From positions 1 to 64,000 of the forward strand of contig JAVBVZ010000013.1 in assembly GCA_036679405.1 (NCBI GenBank): a stretch of DNA of 64,000 nucleotides, read 5' to 3'. The position numbers and the translations under genes were made by a program. The notes under the pieces were generated by a model that was given only the letters and a program-made list of their open reading frames with translations, had not been told where the DNA came from and searched no databases. Positions 50,413 through 59,124 of the stretch are shown here, piece by piece; position 1 is the first letter of the stretch; each line of letters starts with the position of its first letter. The stretch is from JAEYKI01 sp036679405 (lineage in GTDB: Bacteria; Bacillota; Clostridia; Christensenellales; Christensenellaceae).

Positions 50413-51777
50413 TTATAGTTCTATAGTTGGAAAACGGTCCGGGAGGCGGATGCCGGCGCGCTTATAGATAGCGGCGGCATGCCGTTTTGCTTCTTTTAGG
50501 ATTGAAGGTTCGTCCAGCGATAGGACATTGCGATCTTTCATGAGCCATTTTCCGTCGCACATGGTGCTTTCCACATTGGAGGAATGCATGGCCGTTACCA
50601 GGTTGGCGATCGGGTCGTGCAGCGGAAGCATGGAAGCGGAGTTAGGGTTAATGATAATCAAATCCGCTTTTTTGCCTTCTTCCAGACTGCCGTAAAGGCC
50701 TTCGTCCATCAGGGCGCGCGCACCGTATTTGGTTGCCATCTGCAATATTTCCTGCGCTTTCATAACGGTCGGATCGAGACGCCAGCCTTTGTGGATGAGA
50801 GAAGTGAGCCACATTTCATCCACCATATCCATCCGGTTGCTGGAAGGCGCGCCGTCTGTACCGATGGTGACACAAATACCGTCTTTAAACATTTTAGGGA
50901 TTTTGGCAAATCCAAGCACGCGCATGGCTGCCGCCGGATTATGCGAAACTTTGACATCGTGGTCGCGGAACATGGCGACTTCTTCGTCGGTCAGCCAGAC
51001 CGTGTGTACGGCCAGGAAGTTTTTGTCTAGAACGCCCAGCCGGTTTAAATGGGTGACCGTGGGTTCGCCGTATTTTTCCATGGTATAATCAATTTCATCT
51101 TTAACTTCCGCTACATGCATATGGAGACCGACATTATACTTGTCTGCAAGTTCTTTGGATTCTATGATGAGATCATCTGAATTGTTAAAGATGGTCCGCA
51201 GGCCGAACCATACCTGAACGCGGCCGTCCGCGGTATTGTGGTATTTTTTAAAATCTTCCACCTGCTGGTCCAGTTCTTCACGTTTGGTTTTTTGCCACAC
51301 TGAAGGCAATCCTTCGCCCGTATCCATTACGGACTTTGCAAGCTTGGCGCGCAGGCCGGCTTCGCTGACGCCTTTTGCCATGCCGCCGACAAACTGCCCG
51401 CCCGGTTCCGCAAAGCTTGTTACACCGGCCCGTATCTGCTCTAAACAGCAAAGCAGCGTGGACATATAGGAATCTTCTTCGGTCATATTGCTTTCATAGG
51501 GCCAGATCCGTTCATGGAGCCAGGTGAGCAGGTTGACATCGTCGCCAAGACCGCGCCCTAGTTGCTGTGAGGTATGGACGTGCGTATTGACCAAGCCGGG
51601 CAATATGTATTTTTCCCGGGCGTCTATGACTTCTGCATCCGGATGGAGCGTTGATTCGTCTATTTTGCCAACAGCTTTGATCTTATCGTCTTCGACAAGA
51701 ACGCAGCCGTTTTTAAAGACCTGGTTATTTTTGTTCATTGAAACGACATAAGCATTTTTGATATAAACCTGTCCCAC
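50413..51777 (-). CDS. MtaD/SsnA-type amidohydrolase (5-methylthioadenosine/S-adenosylhomocysteine deaminase-like)
   Basis: A 454-residue metal-dependent hydrolase of the TrzN/MtaD group. Seen: metal motif N-T-H-V-H-T-S at about 64-70, H-M-H-V-A-E, H-T-V-W-L, S-H-N-P-A-A and T-D-G-A-P-S. Members deaminate 5-methylthioadenosine, S-adenosylhomocysteine, adenosine or other aminopurine compounds. It begins with GTG and has GAGGTG just upstream. It is convergent with the nucleoside transporter and has its own promoter. Together with the two adenine deaminases this points to purine salvage; substrate specificity is inference. Confidence 0.83.
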   Translation of the reverse strand: MGQVYIKNAYVVSMNKNNQVFKNGCVLVEDDKIKAVGKIDESTLHPDAEVIDAREKYILPGLVNTHVHTSQQLGRGLGDDVNLLTWLHERIWPYESNMTEEDSYMSTLLCCLEQIRAGVTSFAEPGGQFVGGMAKGVSEAGLRAKLAKSVMDTGEGLPSVWQKTKREELDQQVEDFKKYHNTADGRVQVWFGLRTIFNNSDDLIIESKELADKYNVGLHMHVAEVKDEIDYTMEKYGEPTVTHLNRLGVLDKNFLAVHTVWLTDEEVAMFRDHDVKVSHNPAAAMRVLGFAKIPKMFKDGICVTIGTDGAPSSNRMDMVDEMWLTSLIHKGWRLDPTVMKAQEILQMATKYGARALMDEGLYGSLEEGKKADLIIINPNSASMLPLHDPIANLVTAMHSSNVESTMCDGKWLMKDRNVLSLDEPSILKEAKRHAAAIYKRAGIRLPDRFPTIEL

Positions 51778-51836
51778 TGTGCACCTCGCTTTTGTTTGGC
51801 GATTATCATGAAAACGCCTTTATTTATAATGTATTT

Positions 51837-51865
51837 ATTATAGCAATAAGCATTCTTTATTTCAA
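51837..51865 (-). promoter_or_regulatory. Sigma-A promoter of the MtaD-like gene
   Basis: On the minus strand TTGAAA (51865-51860) and TATAAT (51842-51837) are separated by 17 bases, with an extended TG element. Confidence 0.85.
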
Positions 51866-51968
51866 CAGCAGACAGGCATGCAGGGGAAGAGTTTTGCATA
51901 CGTCCGAAAAACGATATCAGGGCAGATAGTGTAAGCTTGGAAGGATTTTTAAAAAGGTCTTTCTTTTT

Positions 51969-51997
51969 TTGAATGCAAGGGAGGTTTTGTTTATGAT
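51969..51997 (+). promoter_or_regulatory. Candidate promoter of the ketopantoate-reductase-like gene
   Basis: TTGAAT at 51969-51974 and TATGAT at 51992-51997 with a 17-base spacer, 41 bases before the start codon. Confidence 0.55.
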
Positions 51998-52037
51998 ACA
52001 ATAACAATACTATAAAACAAAAAGGAAAAGGCATCAT

Positions 52038-52955
52038 ATGGAAATTAAAACGGTTTCTATTATTGGATTGGGCGCTCTTGGAATATTATTTGGAAATCAA
52101 ATGAGAAAAAACATGCCCAAAGAAGATTTAAGAGTGATTGCAGACAAAAAGCGTATTGACAGGTATAAAAGCGAAGGGGTTTATTGCAACGGAGATCCCT
52201 GCGATTTTCGGTATATGCTTCCGGAAGAAAAAGAAGAACCTGCCGACCTGATTTTGTTTGCCGTCAAATATAACGGTCTTGCAGATGCGGTGCGGGCTGT
52301 GAGTGGGCAGGTAGGCAATGATACCGTGATGCTGTCTTTGTTGAACGGGATCACCAGCGAGCAGATCATTGCAGAGGCTTACGGTGAGGGACGGGTCCTG
52401 GATTGTGTGGCCCAGGGAATGGATGCGGTGAAGGAAGGAAACCGCATGCGCTATTCCAATATGGGGATGATCTGTTTCGGAAGACGGGCCGGACGAGGGA
52501 CCCGGGATAATATGATGAGGGTACAGCGCTTTTTTAAGCGGACCAAGGTTCCTTTTGAACTGGTTGAGGATATGAATAAAAGGATGTGGGGAAAGCTGAT
52601 GGTGAATGTGGGCGTCAACCAAACGGTTGCAGTTTGCGGGACCTCATACGGAGATATACAGGCGGATGGAGAGGCGCGGGAAACAATGATTGCGGCTATG
52701 AAAGAAGTGATTGCGCTCTCAAAAAAAGAAAAGGTATATTTGGGCGAAGAAGACCTGCGCTACTGGCTTGAAATATTAGATAACCTGGATCCAAGCGGAA
52801 AGCCTTCCATGCGTCAGGATGTGGAAGCAAGGCGTGCCAGCGAAGTGGACCTTTTTGCCGGAACGGTTGTGGCGCTGGGCCAAAAATACGGCGTAGAGAC
52901 CCCGGTGAATACCTGGCTGTATCATAAAATTAAAAATATGGAAAAAGAGTACTAG
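52038..52955 (+). CDS. Ketopantoate-reductase (PanE/ApbA) family oxidoreductase
   Basis: A 305-residue NAD(P)H dehydrogenase with a Rossmann domain at its start (I-G-L-G-A-L-G-I-L-F-G at 10-20) and a helical C-terminal domain. Catalytic K is in W-G-K-L-M-V-N-V-G-V-N, followed by N-Q-T. The signature D-V-E-A-R-R-x-S-E-V-D-L-F-A-G at the end is that of the ApbA family. PanE makes pantoate for coenzyme A, but many clostridial paralogues act on other 2-oxo acids. No other pan genes are near. It precedes the LuxE-LuxC pair by 40 bases on the same strand. Confidence 0.85.
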   Translation: MEIKTVSIIGLGALGILFGNQMRKNMPKEDLRVIADKKRIDRYKSEGVYCNGDPCDFRYMLPEEKEEPADLILFAVKYNGLADAVRAVSGQVGNDTVMLSLLNGITSEQIIAEAYGEGRVLDCVAQGMDAVKEGNRMRYSNMGMICFGRRAGRGTRDNMMRVQRFFKRTKVPFELVEDMNKRMWGKLMVNVGVNQTVAVCGTSYGDIQADGEARETMIAAMKEVIALSKKEKVYLGEEDLRYWLEILDNLDPSGKPSMRQDVEARRASEVDLFAGTVVALGQKYGVETPVNTWLYHKIKNMEKEY

Positions 52956-52995
52956 AACCTTGCGGCAAAAAATCGTTATATGGGTGGGATAGGGT

Positions 52996-54114
52996 ATGGA
53001 TTACCGCGGACAATTATTCAAATCAAAAAAAATATACGATCTGAGCGGCACACGGGAACTCTTTTTAAATGCCGTCCGGCAGAATATTTCGTTTCATGCA
53101 CACAATTGTCCCGAGTATGCACAGATACTGAAAAAAGAAGCGTTTGATTTGAAAGAATTGTTATCCGAAAACGATTTATATAAAGTGCCGGTTTTGCCTA
53201 CGGTTTTTTTTAAATCTCATTCAATCTATTCTATGGATGAAGGACAGATCAAAATACGGGCAACGTCTTCGGGCACCAGAGGTAAAAGGAGCCGGATTGC
53301 CCTGGATGAAGAAACTTACCGCCTGGGAATGCGGATGGTTTTCAGGACCTTTGGGTACCATCATGTCATTTCGCCTATTCCCGTAAATTATATTGTTCTT
53401 GGATTTGAGCCCGCCGGAGCCGAACAGACCGGCGCTGCACAGACGGCGTACGGCACAACGAAATTTGCGCCTGCGTTGCACCGTGAATACGCATTAAAGT
53501 GGGCGGACGGGAAATATGTTCTGAATATTGACGGGATCAAAAAAACGCTTATGCGTTGGGCAAAAACAGAAATTCCGGTGCGCTTTGTAGGCTTTCCGGG
53601 ATATATGTATTTTTTGGTTCGTTCGTTGGAGGAAGATGGAATACGCCTCCGGTTAAACCGCCTTTCCAAGGTGCTGATGGGTGGAGGATGGAAGCAGACG
53701 GGAGCGCTTGCTGTTAAAAAAGACGAACTGTATGCTTTGATTGAGAATACGCTGGGCATACGGGGGGAGCGTTGCAAAGAGTTTTTCAGCGCGGTTGAAC
53801 ACCCGGTAGCGTACTGTGCATGCCGGTGCCGCCATTTTCATGTTCCTGTGTACAGCCGTGTCATTATCCGTGATGTTGATACGCTCATGCCTGTTCCGTA
53901 CGGAGAAGCCGGGCTTTTGAGTTTTGTTACACCTTTGGTGGGAAGTATGCCTTTAACAAGTGTTGTGACAGATGATTTGGCAGTAATGCATGATGGACAG
54001 ATGTGTGGATGCGGAATAGATTCTCCCTTTTTTGAGGTGCTGGGGCGGGCAGGAGTAAGTGAGATTAAAACGTGCGCTGCCGGTGCGGCAGAAATATTGG
54101 AGGCAGGCCAATGA
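52996..54114 (+). CDS. LuxE-type acyl-protein synthetase
   Basis: A 372-residue enzyme of the ANL-related LuxE/PaaK group. It would activate a fatty acid with ATP and hand the acyl group to LuxC. Seen: A-T-S-S-G-T-R-G (the AMP-binding P-loop) at about 89-96, the central G-F-P-G-Y and M-G-G-G-W-K-Q, and E-Y-A-L near the active site. In luminous bacteria LuxE is acylated on a cysteine close to its C-terminus; here C360 lies 12 residues from the end. It overlaps LuxC by 4 bases. No luciferase genes occur in the window. Confidence 0.83.
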   Translation: MDYRGQLFKSKKIYDLSGTRELFLNAVRQNISFHAHNCPEYAQILKKEAFDLKELLSENDLYKVPVLPTVFFKSHSIYSMDEGQIKIRATSSGTRGKRSRIALDEETYRLGMRMVFRTFGYHHVISPIPVNYIVLGFEPAGAEQTGAAQTAYGTTKFAPALHREYALKWADGKYVLNIDGIKKTLMRWAKTEIPVRFVGFPGYMYFLVRSLEEDGIRLRLNRLSKVLMGGGWKQTGALAVKKDELYALIENTLGIRGERCKEFFSAVEHPVAYCACRCRHFHVPVYSRVIIRDVDTLMPVPYGEAGLLSFVTPLVGSMPLTSVVTDDLAVMHDGQMCGCGIDSPFFEVLGRAGVSEIKTCAAGAAEILEAGQ

Positions 54115-55394
54115 ATCTGGTGAAAGGAAAAGAAATGAAGCAGGCCCAAAACAGGGAAATCTTGTCTCGGCTTTGCGATATGACACGGGCAACGCTCAGT
54201 AAAGACTTCCCAAGAACCGAGCGAATCATTAAGAGCTGCGAGTTGCTTTCTAAAATGCTGAACGAAGAAGAGCATCTTCCTATAATGATGGAGTGTGGGA
54301 TGGACGCAAAGCGGGCGGAAACAGAGTTTTCTAAAGTAAAAAGGATGCTCAGCCGCGAATACCTTTTCCGCAAAGTACAGGCGGAGCTTGGGGAAACGCA
54401 AATCCGGGAATTTCATGCGCCGTTTGAAGCTCACACGGTACGTGAAGAAATCCGACCGCTGGGTGTGCTTTTGCATATTGCTGCCGGAAATGCGGAAGGG
54501 CTTCCCTTTTTAAGTGTAGTGGAAGGGCTTTTGGCGGGAAACGTTAATATATTGAAACTGCCGGGGATAGATGACGGACTATCCACTGTTCTGCTTAAAA
54601 CATTGATAGAGATTGACCCGGAGCTTGCGGAATACATTTACGTTTTTAACTGTCCATCCGATGACGTGTACGCTATGCAGCAAATGGCGGATGCAGCCGA
54701 CGGCATTGTAGTTTGGGGCGGTGATCCGGCAGTGCGGGCAGTTCGCCGGCTGGCGGGGGAGAATGTAAGAATTATTGAGTGGGGGCATAAGGAAAGCTTT
54801 GCGTATATTACCGGGGAGGGATTCAAAGAGCATTCTTCTTTGACGGAACTTGCACATAATATATGCAGCACCGAGCAACTTTTGTGCAGCTCATGTCAGG
54901 GGATTTATGTGGATACCGATTCAATGGATGATGTTTATGCCTTCTGTAAGCACTTTATAAATATACTGCAAACAGTAAGCAAGCAATATCCGAGAGCGGA
55001 ATCCGCAGAGGCCCGGGCGGCGGTCACTCTCAAACTGAGAAATTTGGAAGTGGAGTCCGCGTTTGATTTGAAAAGAGTATATAAAGCGGAGGGGTGCAGC
55101 TTGACCGCGATAAAAGACAGCAAAGTTGAACCGACGCTTGCATTCCGGAATTGTTGGGTGAAGCCTCTGCCCCGAAGAGAGGTGCTAAAAATTTTAAGAG
55201 CGGAAAAAAATCACTTGCAGACAATGGCGCTGCTTTGTGCCCGGGAAGAACGCACCGAATTGGAAGAACTAATGTGCAAGGCCGGATTTGTGCGGATAAC
55301 AGACCCCGAATATATGAGCACCTTGTATGCGGGCGCACCGCATGACGGAGAATATGGCCTTCGAAGATATACGAAAATTGTTTCTTTTGAATAA
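54111..55394 (+). CDS. LuxC-type acyl-CoA/acyl-protein reductase
   Basis: A 427-residue aldehyde-dehydrogenase-like enzyme reducing an enzyme-bound acyl group with NADPH to a fatty aldehyde. The catalytic cysteine is C259 in L-L-C-S-S-C, the motif occupied by C-S-S-P-Q in vibrio LuxC. H-I-A-A-G-N-A-E-G-L-P and the nucleotide region G-G-D-P-A-V-R-A-V are typical. The start at 54111 overlaps LuxE and has GGAGG upstream. Together with LuxE it should convert fatty acid to aldehyde; the fate of the aldehyde is unknown. Confidence 0.87.
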   Translation: MNLVKGKEMKQAQNREILSRLCDMTRATLSKDFPRTERIIKSCELLSKMLNEEEHLPIMMECGMDAKRAETEFSKVKRMLSREYLFRKVQAELGETQIREFHAPFEAHTVREEIRPLGVLLHIAAGNAEGLPFLSVVEGLLAGNVNILKLPGIDDGLSTVLLKTLIEIDPELAEYIYVFNCPSDDVYAMQQMADAADGIVVWGGDPAVRAVRRLAGENVRIIEWGHKESFAYITGEGFKEHSSLTELAHNICSTEQLLCSSCQGIYVDTDSMDDVYAFCKHFINILQTVSKQYPRAESAEARAAVTLKLRNLEVESAFDLKRVYKAEGCSLTAIKDSKVEPTLAFRNCWVKPLPRREVLKILRAEKNHLQTMALLCAREERTELEELMCKAGFVRITDPEYMSTLYAGAPHDGEYGLRRYTKIVSFE

Positions 55395-55427
55395 TGCAGC
55401 ACAACAGATATTGGGCAGGATAACGAT

Positions 55428-55829
55428 ATGGTAACAATAATGGTAACAATAGATGAAATGAAAAAGATGCTGGATGAAATAGCCGCAAAACTTCCTGAAG
55501 AATTTTTTGCGCAGCTGAATGGGGGAATCATATTGCTTCCCGAGGCGAAAATGCATCCGAAAAGCTCGGATGACGATCTGTATATTATGGGAGAGTATCA
55601 CCGTGAAGGGAATTTGGGGCGGTTTATTGTGATTTATTATGGTTCCTTTATGCGTTTATATGGAAGTCTCCCTCCGGATGAACTTAAAAAAAAGCTGAAC
55701 GCGACCGTCAAGCATGAGTTCCGGCATCACTTGGAAAGCCTCGCGGGAGAATATGATCTGGAGATTGAAGACGCACGTTACCTGGAGGAATACGACAGCC
55801 ATAAGCGCATCCGGAACGATCCCGATTAA
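55428..55829 (+). CDS. Small zincin-like protein (HExxH)
   Basis: A 133-residue cytosolic protein with H96-E-F-R-H100, a zinc metallopeptidase motif, followed by L-E-S-L-A-G-E. It resembles the minimal zincin-like proteins (PF06262 type) that occur in actinobacteria and clostridia, whose substrates are unknown. No signal peptide is present. The ATG at 55428 has GCAGGA upstream; a second ATG at 55443 is possible. It is 33 bases after LuxC in the same direction and may be co-transcribed. Confidence 0.7.
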   Translation: MVTIMVTIDEMKKMLDEIAAKLPEEFFAQLNGGIILLPEAKMHPKSSDDDLYIMGEYHREGNLGRFIVIYYGSFMRLYGSLPPDELKKKLNATVKHEFRHHLESLAGEYDLEIEDARYLEEYDSHKRIRNDPD

Positions 55830-55873
55830 AACAGCCTGCATCAAAACTGTTTTGTGAGGCAGGCTGTTTTTTT
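55828..55873 (+). terminator. Intrinsic terminator after the zincin-like gene
   Basis: Stem AAAACAGCCTGC / GCAGGCTGTTTT with a T-run following. Confidence 0.8.
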
Positions 55874-55953
55874 AGTATTAAATTCTTTTTGTTTTTAAGG
55901 TATACTGGTAGTGGTCATATCACAATTTGACTTGGAAGCTGCGGGAGGGATTT

Positions 55954-57084
55954 ATGCAATACAGAAAATTTGGAAAGACGGACGAGATGGTTTCAATACT
56001 GGGATTCGGCTGTATGCGGCTTCCCGTATTGCCGGGCGGGGACAATGCGCAGATAGATGAGGAAAAAGCAGCTGCTTTGATCCGCAGTGCGATTGACCGC
56101 GGTGTAAATTACATTGATACCGCGTACCCGTACCATGGAAACGGCTTTTCGGGAAAAGGGAACAGCGAACCTTTTCTGGCGAAAGTTTTAGCCGACGGAT
56201 ATCGGGAAAAAGTAAAGATAGCCACCAAAATGCCGGGCTGGATAGCGCAGACAAGAGAGGATATGGATAAAATCTTAAACGAACAGCTTGAGCGCCTCCA
56301 AACGAATTGTATCGATTTTTATCTGATTCACGGAATTACCGCTTCTATGTGGCCGGTTCTTAAAGCAAACGGTTACGGAAAGTTTTTGCAGGATGCGCTT
56401 GCGGATGGAAAAATCAAGCATGCAGGATTTTCGTTTCATGATCAGCTGAGCCTTTTTAAAGATATTTTAGGCGACTTTGAATGGTCGTTTTGCATGGTGC
56501 AGTTTAATTATATGGATGAAGAATACCAGGCAGGGATAGAAGGGATACGGTATGCATATGAGAAAGGGTTGGGCATTGCCGTGATGGAGCCCCTCCGAGG
56601 CGGCGCTTTGGCCGGAGGTTTGCCACGGAGTGCGGAAGAGGCACTCCGGCAGGTGGGAAGATCGGCACCTGAATTTGCACTCCGGTGGATATGGGATCAT
56701 CCGGAAGTATCGGTAGTATTAAGCGGAATGAACACGATGCAGCAGCTTGAAGAAAATCTGCGCGCTGCGAATGGTGCGGGACCGCTTAATGTGGAAGAGA
56801 TCCGAGCCGGGAATCGTATACAAAACGTGCTAAGGGAAAAAATAAAGCTTAATTGTACGGGCTGCGGCTATTGTATGCCTTGTCCACAGGGGGTAGATAT
56901 TCCCAATTGTTTTTCCATGTATAATGACTATTATGTGTTTGATAAAAAAGCGCCTTATTCATTCCGCCTTGATCCCCCCCAGCGTGCATCCAACTGTTCG
57001 GGTTGCGGGCAATGCGAGCAATACTGTCCGCAAGGGATCTCTATTCGGCAGGAACTGAAAAAGGTGCAGGGGCTCTTTGAGTAA
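55954..57084 (+). CDS. Aldo/keto reductase with C-terminal 4Fe-4S domain
   Basis: A 376-residue enzyme with the aldo/keto-reductase barrel (about 1-280: I-D-T-A-Y-P-Y-H with the catalytic D/Y pair, and V-S-V-V-L-S-G-M) and a ferredoxin-like tail. The tail has C-T-G-C-G-Y-C-M-P-C-P and C-S-G-C-G-Q-C-E-Q-Y-C-P, two 4Fe-4S sets, so reduction is probably tied to ferredoxin electrons. The start at 55954 has GGGAGGG upstream. It lies 25 bases before larC and could be co-transcribed with the lar genes. Substrate unknown. Confidence 0.88.
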   Translation: MQYRKFGKTDEMVSILGFGCMRLPVLPGGDNAQIDEEKAAALIRSAIDRGVNYIDTAYPYHGNGFSGKGNSEPFLAKVLADGYREKVKIATKMPGWIAQTREDMDKILNEQLERLQTNCIDFYLIHGITASMWPVLKANGYGKFLQDALADGKIKHAGFSFHDQLSLFKDILGDFEWSFCMVQFNYMDEEYQAGIEGIRYAYEKGLGIAVMEPLRGGALAGGLPRSAEEALRQVGRSAPEFALRWIWDHPEVSVVLSGMNTMQQLEENLRAANGAGPLNVEEIRAGNRIQNVLREKIKLNCTGCGYCMPCPQGVDIPNCFSMYNDYYVFDKKAPYSFRLDPPQRASNCSGCGQCEQYCPQGISIRQELKKVQGLFE

Positions 57085-57109
57085 ATATATTTTAAGCGGG
57101 GATGGCAGA

Positions 57110-58288
57110 ATGAAGATATTATACTATGATTGTTTTTGTGGAATCAGCGGAGATATGAATCTGGGCGCTTTGCTCGACCTGGGAATAGACGAAGAGTACA
57201 TGCGGAGCGAGCTTGCAAAGCTCCCTTTGGAAGATGAATTCGAAATGGTTATCCGCAAGGAGCAGAAGAGGGGAATCACCGGAACAAGAGTTGAGGTCAA
57301 TGTTAAAAACAGCGTACATCCTCATAGAAAGCTGAAAGATATTGAAGAAATAATTGCCGCGGCCGGGTTTTCAGCCAATATCCAAAAGAAAGCTCTGGGT
57401 ATGTTTGAGAGAATTGCCCGGGCGGAGGCAAAGGTACATAACCGGTCCGTTTATGAAGTGCATTTTCATGAGGTCGGGGCGGTGGACTCCCTTGTCGATA
57501 TTACAGGAGCAGCCGTTGCCCTGGACGCGTTGCATGTGGACCGGATAGAGGCCTCTTCCGTTCAGGTGGGCGGCGGGTTTGTGCAATGCGCGCACGGCCT
57601 TTTGCCCGTACCCGCTCCGGCGACGGTCGAGCTGCTTGCCGGGGTTCCGGTTAAAACCGGCCTGGTGCCGTATGAAACCACAACGCCGACAGGCGCTGCT
57701 ATTCTCGCATCCAATGTTGACCGGTTTACGGATGAGACCGCTTTTACTATATTGAGAACAGGATATGGCCTGGGCACAAGAGAGTTTGAAGTCCCTAACG
57801 TATTGAGAGTCTATCTTGGAGAAACCTCTGAAGATGTTAAAAAAGATGAACAATTTGTTTTAGAGACCAACATTGACGATATGAATCCCGAGATCATAGG
57901 TTTTGCGGAAGAAATGCTTTTTAAGGCGGGTGCGCTGGACGTATTTAAAACACCGATCATTATGAAAAAAGGCCGACCGGCTATTCAAATGAGCGTATTG
58001 ACGGACAGACAGCATGAGCAGGCGGTCATGGGCGTGTTGTTTTCGGAAACGACAACGATTGGACTGCGGAAAATAAAGGTGCAGAAATTAATGCTCAGAA
58101 GGGAGCAAAGTACCGTTGATACCCAATATGGAACGGCACGTATAAAAAAATCCTTTTTTAAAGAACAACTGGTGAATGTAAAGCCGGACTATGAAGATGT
58201 CAGAAAATTGGCGTTAGAGCATTCTTTGCCGATTTCTGCTGTCTATAGGGAGATTCAGGTTCTACTTGAAAAAGAAAAGAAGCGGTAA
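57110..58288 (+). CDS. larC: Nickel-pincer-nucleotide biosynthesis nickel-inserting cyclometallase LarC
   Basis: A 392-residue CTP-dependent enzyme that inserts nickel into the pincer cofactor. The start M-K-I-L-Y-Y-D-C-F-C-G-I-S-G-D-M matches the family, as do E-V-H-F-H-E-V-G-A-V-D-S and E-T-N-I-D-D-M-N-P. In Lactiplantibacillus larC is read as larC1 with a programmed frameshift into larC2; here it is a single uninterrupted frame. Start was taken at 57110; a TTG at 57077 inside the preceding gene is less typical. It is 3 bases from larE. Confidence 0.94.
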   Translation: MKILYYDCFCGISGDMNLGALLDLGIDEEYMRSELAKLPLEDEFEMVIRKEQKRGITGTRVEVNVKNSVHPHRKLKDIEEIIAAAGFSANIQKKALGMFERIARAEAKVHNRSVYEVHFHEVGAVDSLVDITGAAVALDALHVDRIEASSVQVGGGFVQCAHGLLPVPAPATVELLAGVPVKTGLVPYETTTPTGAAILASNVDRFTDETAFTILRTGYGLGTREFEVPNVLRVYLGETSEDVKKDEQFVLETNIDDMNPEIIGFAEEMLFKAGALDVFKTPIIMKKGRPAIQMSVLTDRQHEQAVMGVLFSETTTIGLRKIKVQKLMLRREQSTVDTQYGTARIKKSFFKEQLVNVKPDYEDVRKLALEHSLPISAVYREIQVLLEKEKKR

Positions 58289-58290
58289 AG

Positions 58291-59124
58291 ATGCAGGATG
58301 ATTCGGTTGCCTTAAAAAAATTAAATACTCTGAAAAACGCGCTGGCGGAATTTGAAAATGTTCTGGTTGCTTTTTCCGGAGGCGTTGACAGCGCTTTTTT
58401 GTTGAAAGCGGCGCTGGATACCCTGGGGAAAAAAAACGTAGTAGCGGTTACGGCACGTTCCGTGATTCATCCGGTACGGGAAACGGAGCAAGCGGTGTTG
58501 CTTGCTCAAGAAATCGGTGCGCCGCACATTATGATTGAAACGGACGAACTTTCTATTCCCGAATTTGTGCGAAATCCCCAAAACCGCTGCTATATCTGCA
58601 AGAAAGCATTGTTTTGGAAAATGAGGAATCAGGCGGATATACTTGGAATACGGACTATTATTGAGGGGTCGAACGCGGACGATCTTTCAGACTTTAGGCC
58701 GGGGATACGCGCCCTGCATGAACTGGGCATCAAAAGCCCTTTGCTGGAAGCCGGGCTTACAAAAAACGAAATCAGAAAACTTTCAAGAGAAATGGGACTG
58801 GCAACATGGGAAAAACAGTCTTTTGCGTGTCTGGCAACGCGTTTTCCTTATGGAGACATAATAACTCGTGAAAAACTGATGATGATCGACCGGTGTGAAA
58901 ACTATCTTTTAAAGCTTGGATTTAAGCAGGTAAGAGTCAGATGCCACGGAGATATGGCGAGAATTGAACTGGGCAGAGATGAAATCTGCCGGCTTTTCAG
59001 CGGCGGACTTGCGGACCGGGTGGATGCTGAATGCAGGGCGGCCGGATTTGCCTGCTGTACCGTGGATTTAAAGGGGTACAGGACCGGAAGTATGAATAAA
59101 ACGATATTTGGAGGAAATCCATGA
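58291..59124 (+). CDS. larE: Sacrificial sulfur transferase LarE
   Basis: A 277-residue ATP-pyrophosphatase (PP-loop S-G-G-V-D-S at 29-34) that adenylates the pincer precursor and transfers sulfur. The sulfur donor cysteine, C176 in L. plantarum, aligns with C180 in S-F-A-C-L-A-T-R-F. The extra pair C-Y-I-C near residue 98 is common in LarE. Overlaps larB by 4 bases. Confidence 0.94.
   Translation: MQDDSVALKKLNTLKNALAEFENVLVAFSGGVDSAFLLKAALDTLGKKNVVAVTARSVIHPVRETEQAVLLAQEIGAPHIMIETDELSIPEFVRNPQNRCYICKKALFWKMRNQADILGIRTIIEGSNADDLSDFRPGIRALHELGIKSPLLEAGLTKNEIRKLSREMGLATWEKQSFACLATRFPYGDIITREKLMMIDRCENYLLKLGFKQVRVRCHGDMARIELGRDEICRLFSGGLADRVDAECRAAGFACCTVDLKGYRTGSMNKTIFGGNP

Noticed and set aside
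52996..55829. A complete luminescence (lux) operon
   Set aside because: Only LuxE and LuxC homologues are present; no LuxA, LuxB or LuxD is encoded in the window.
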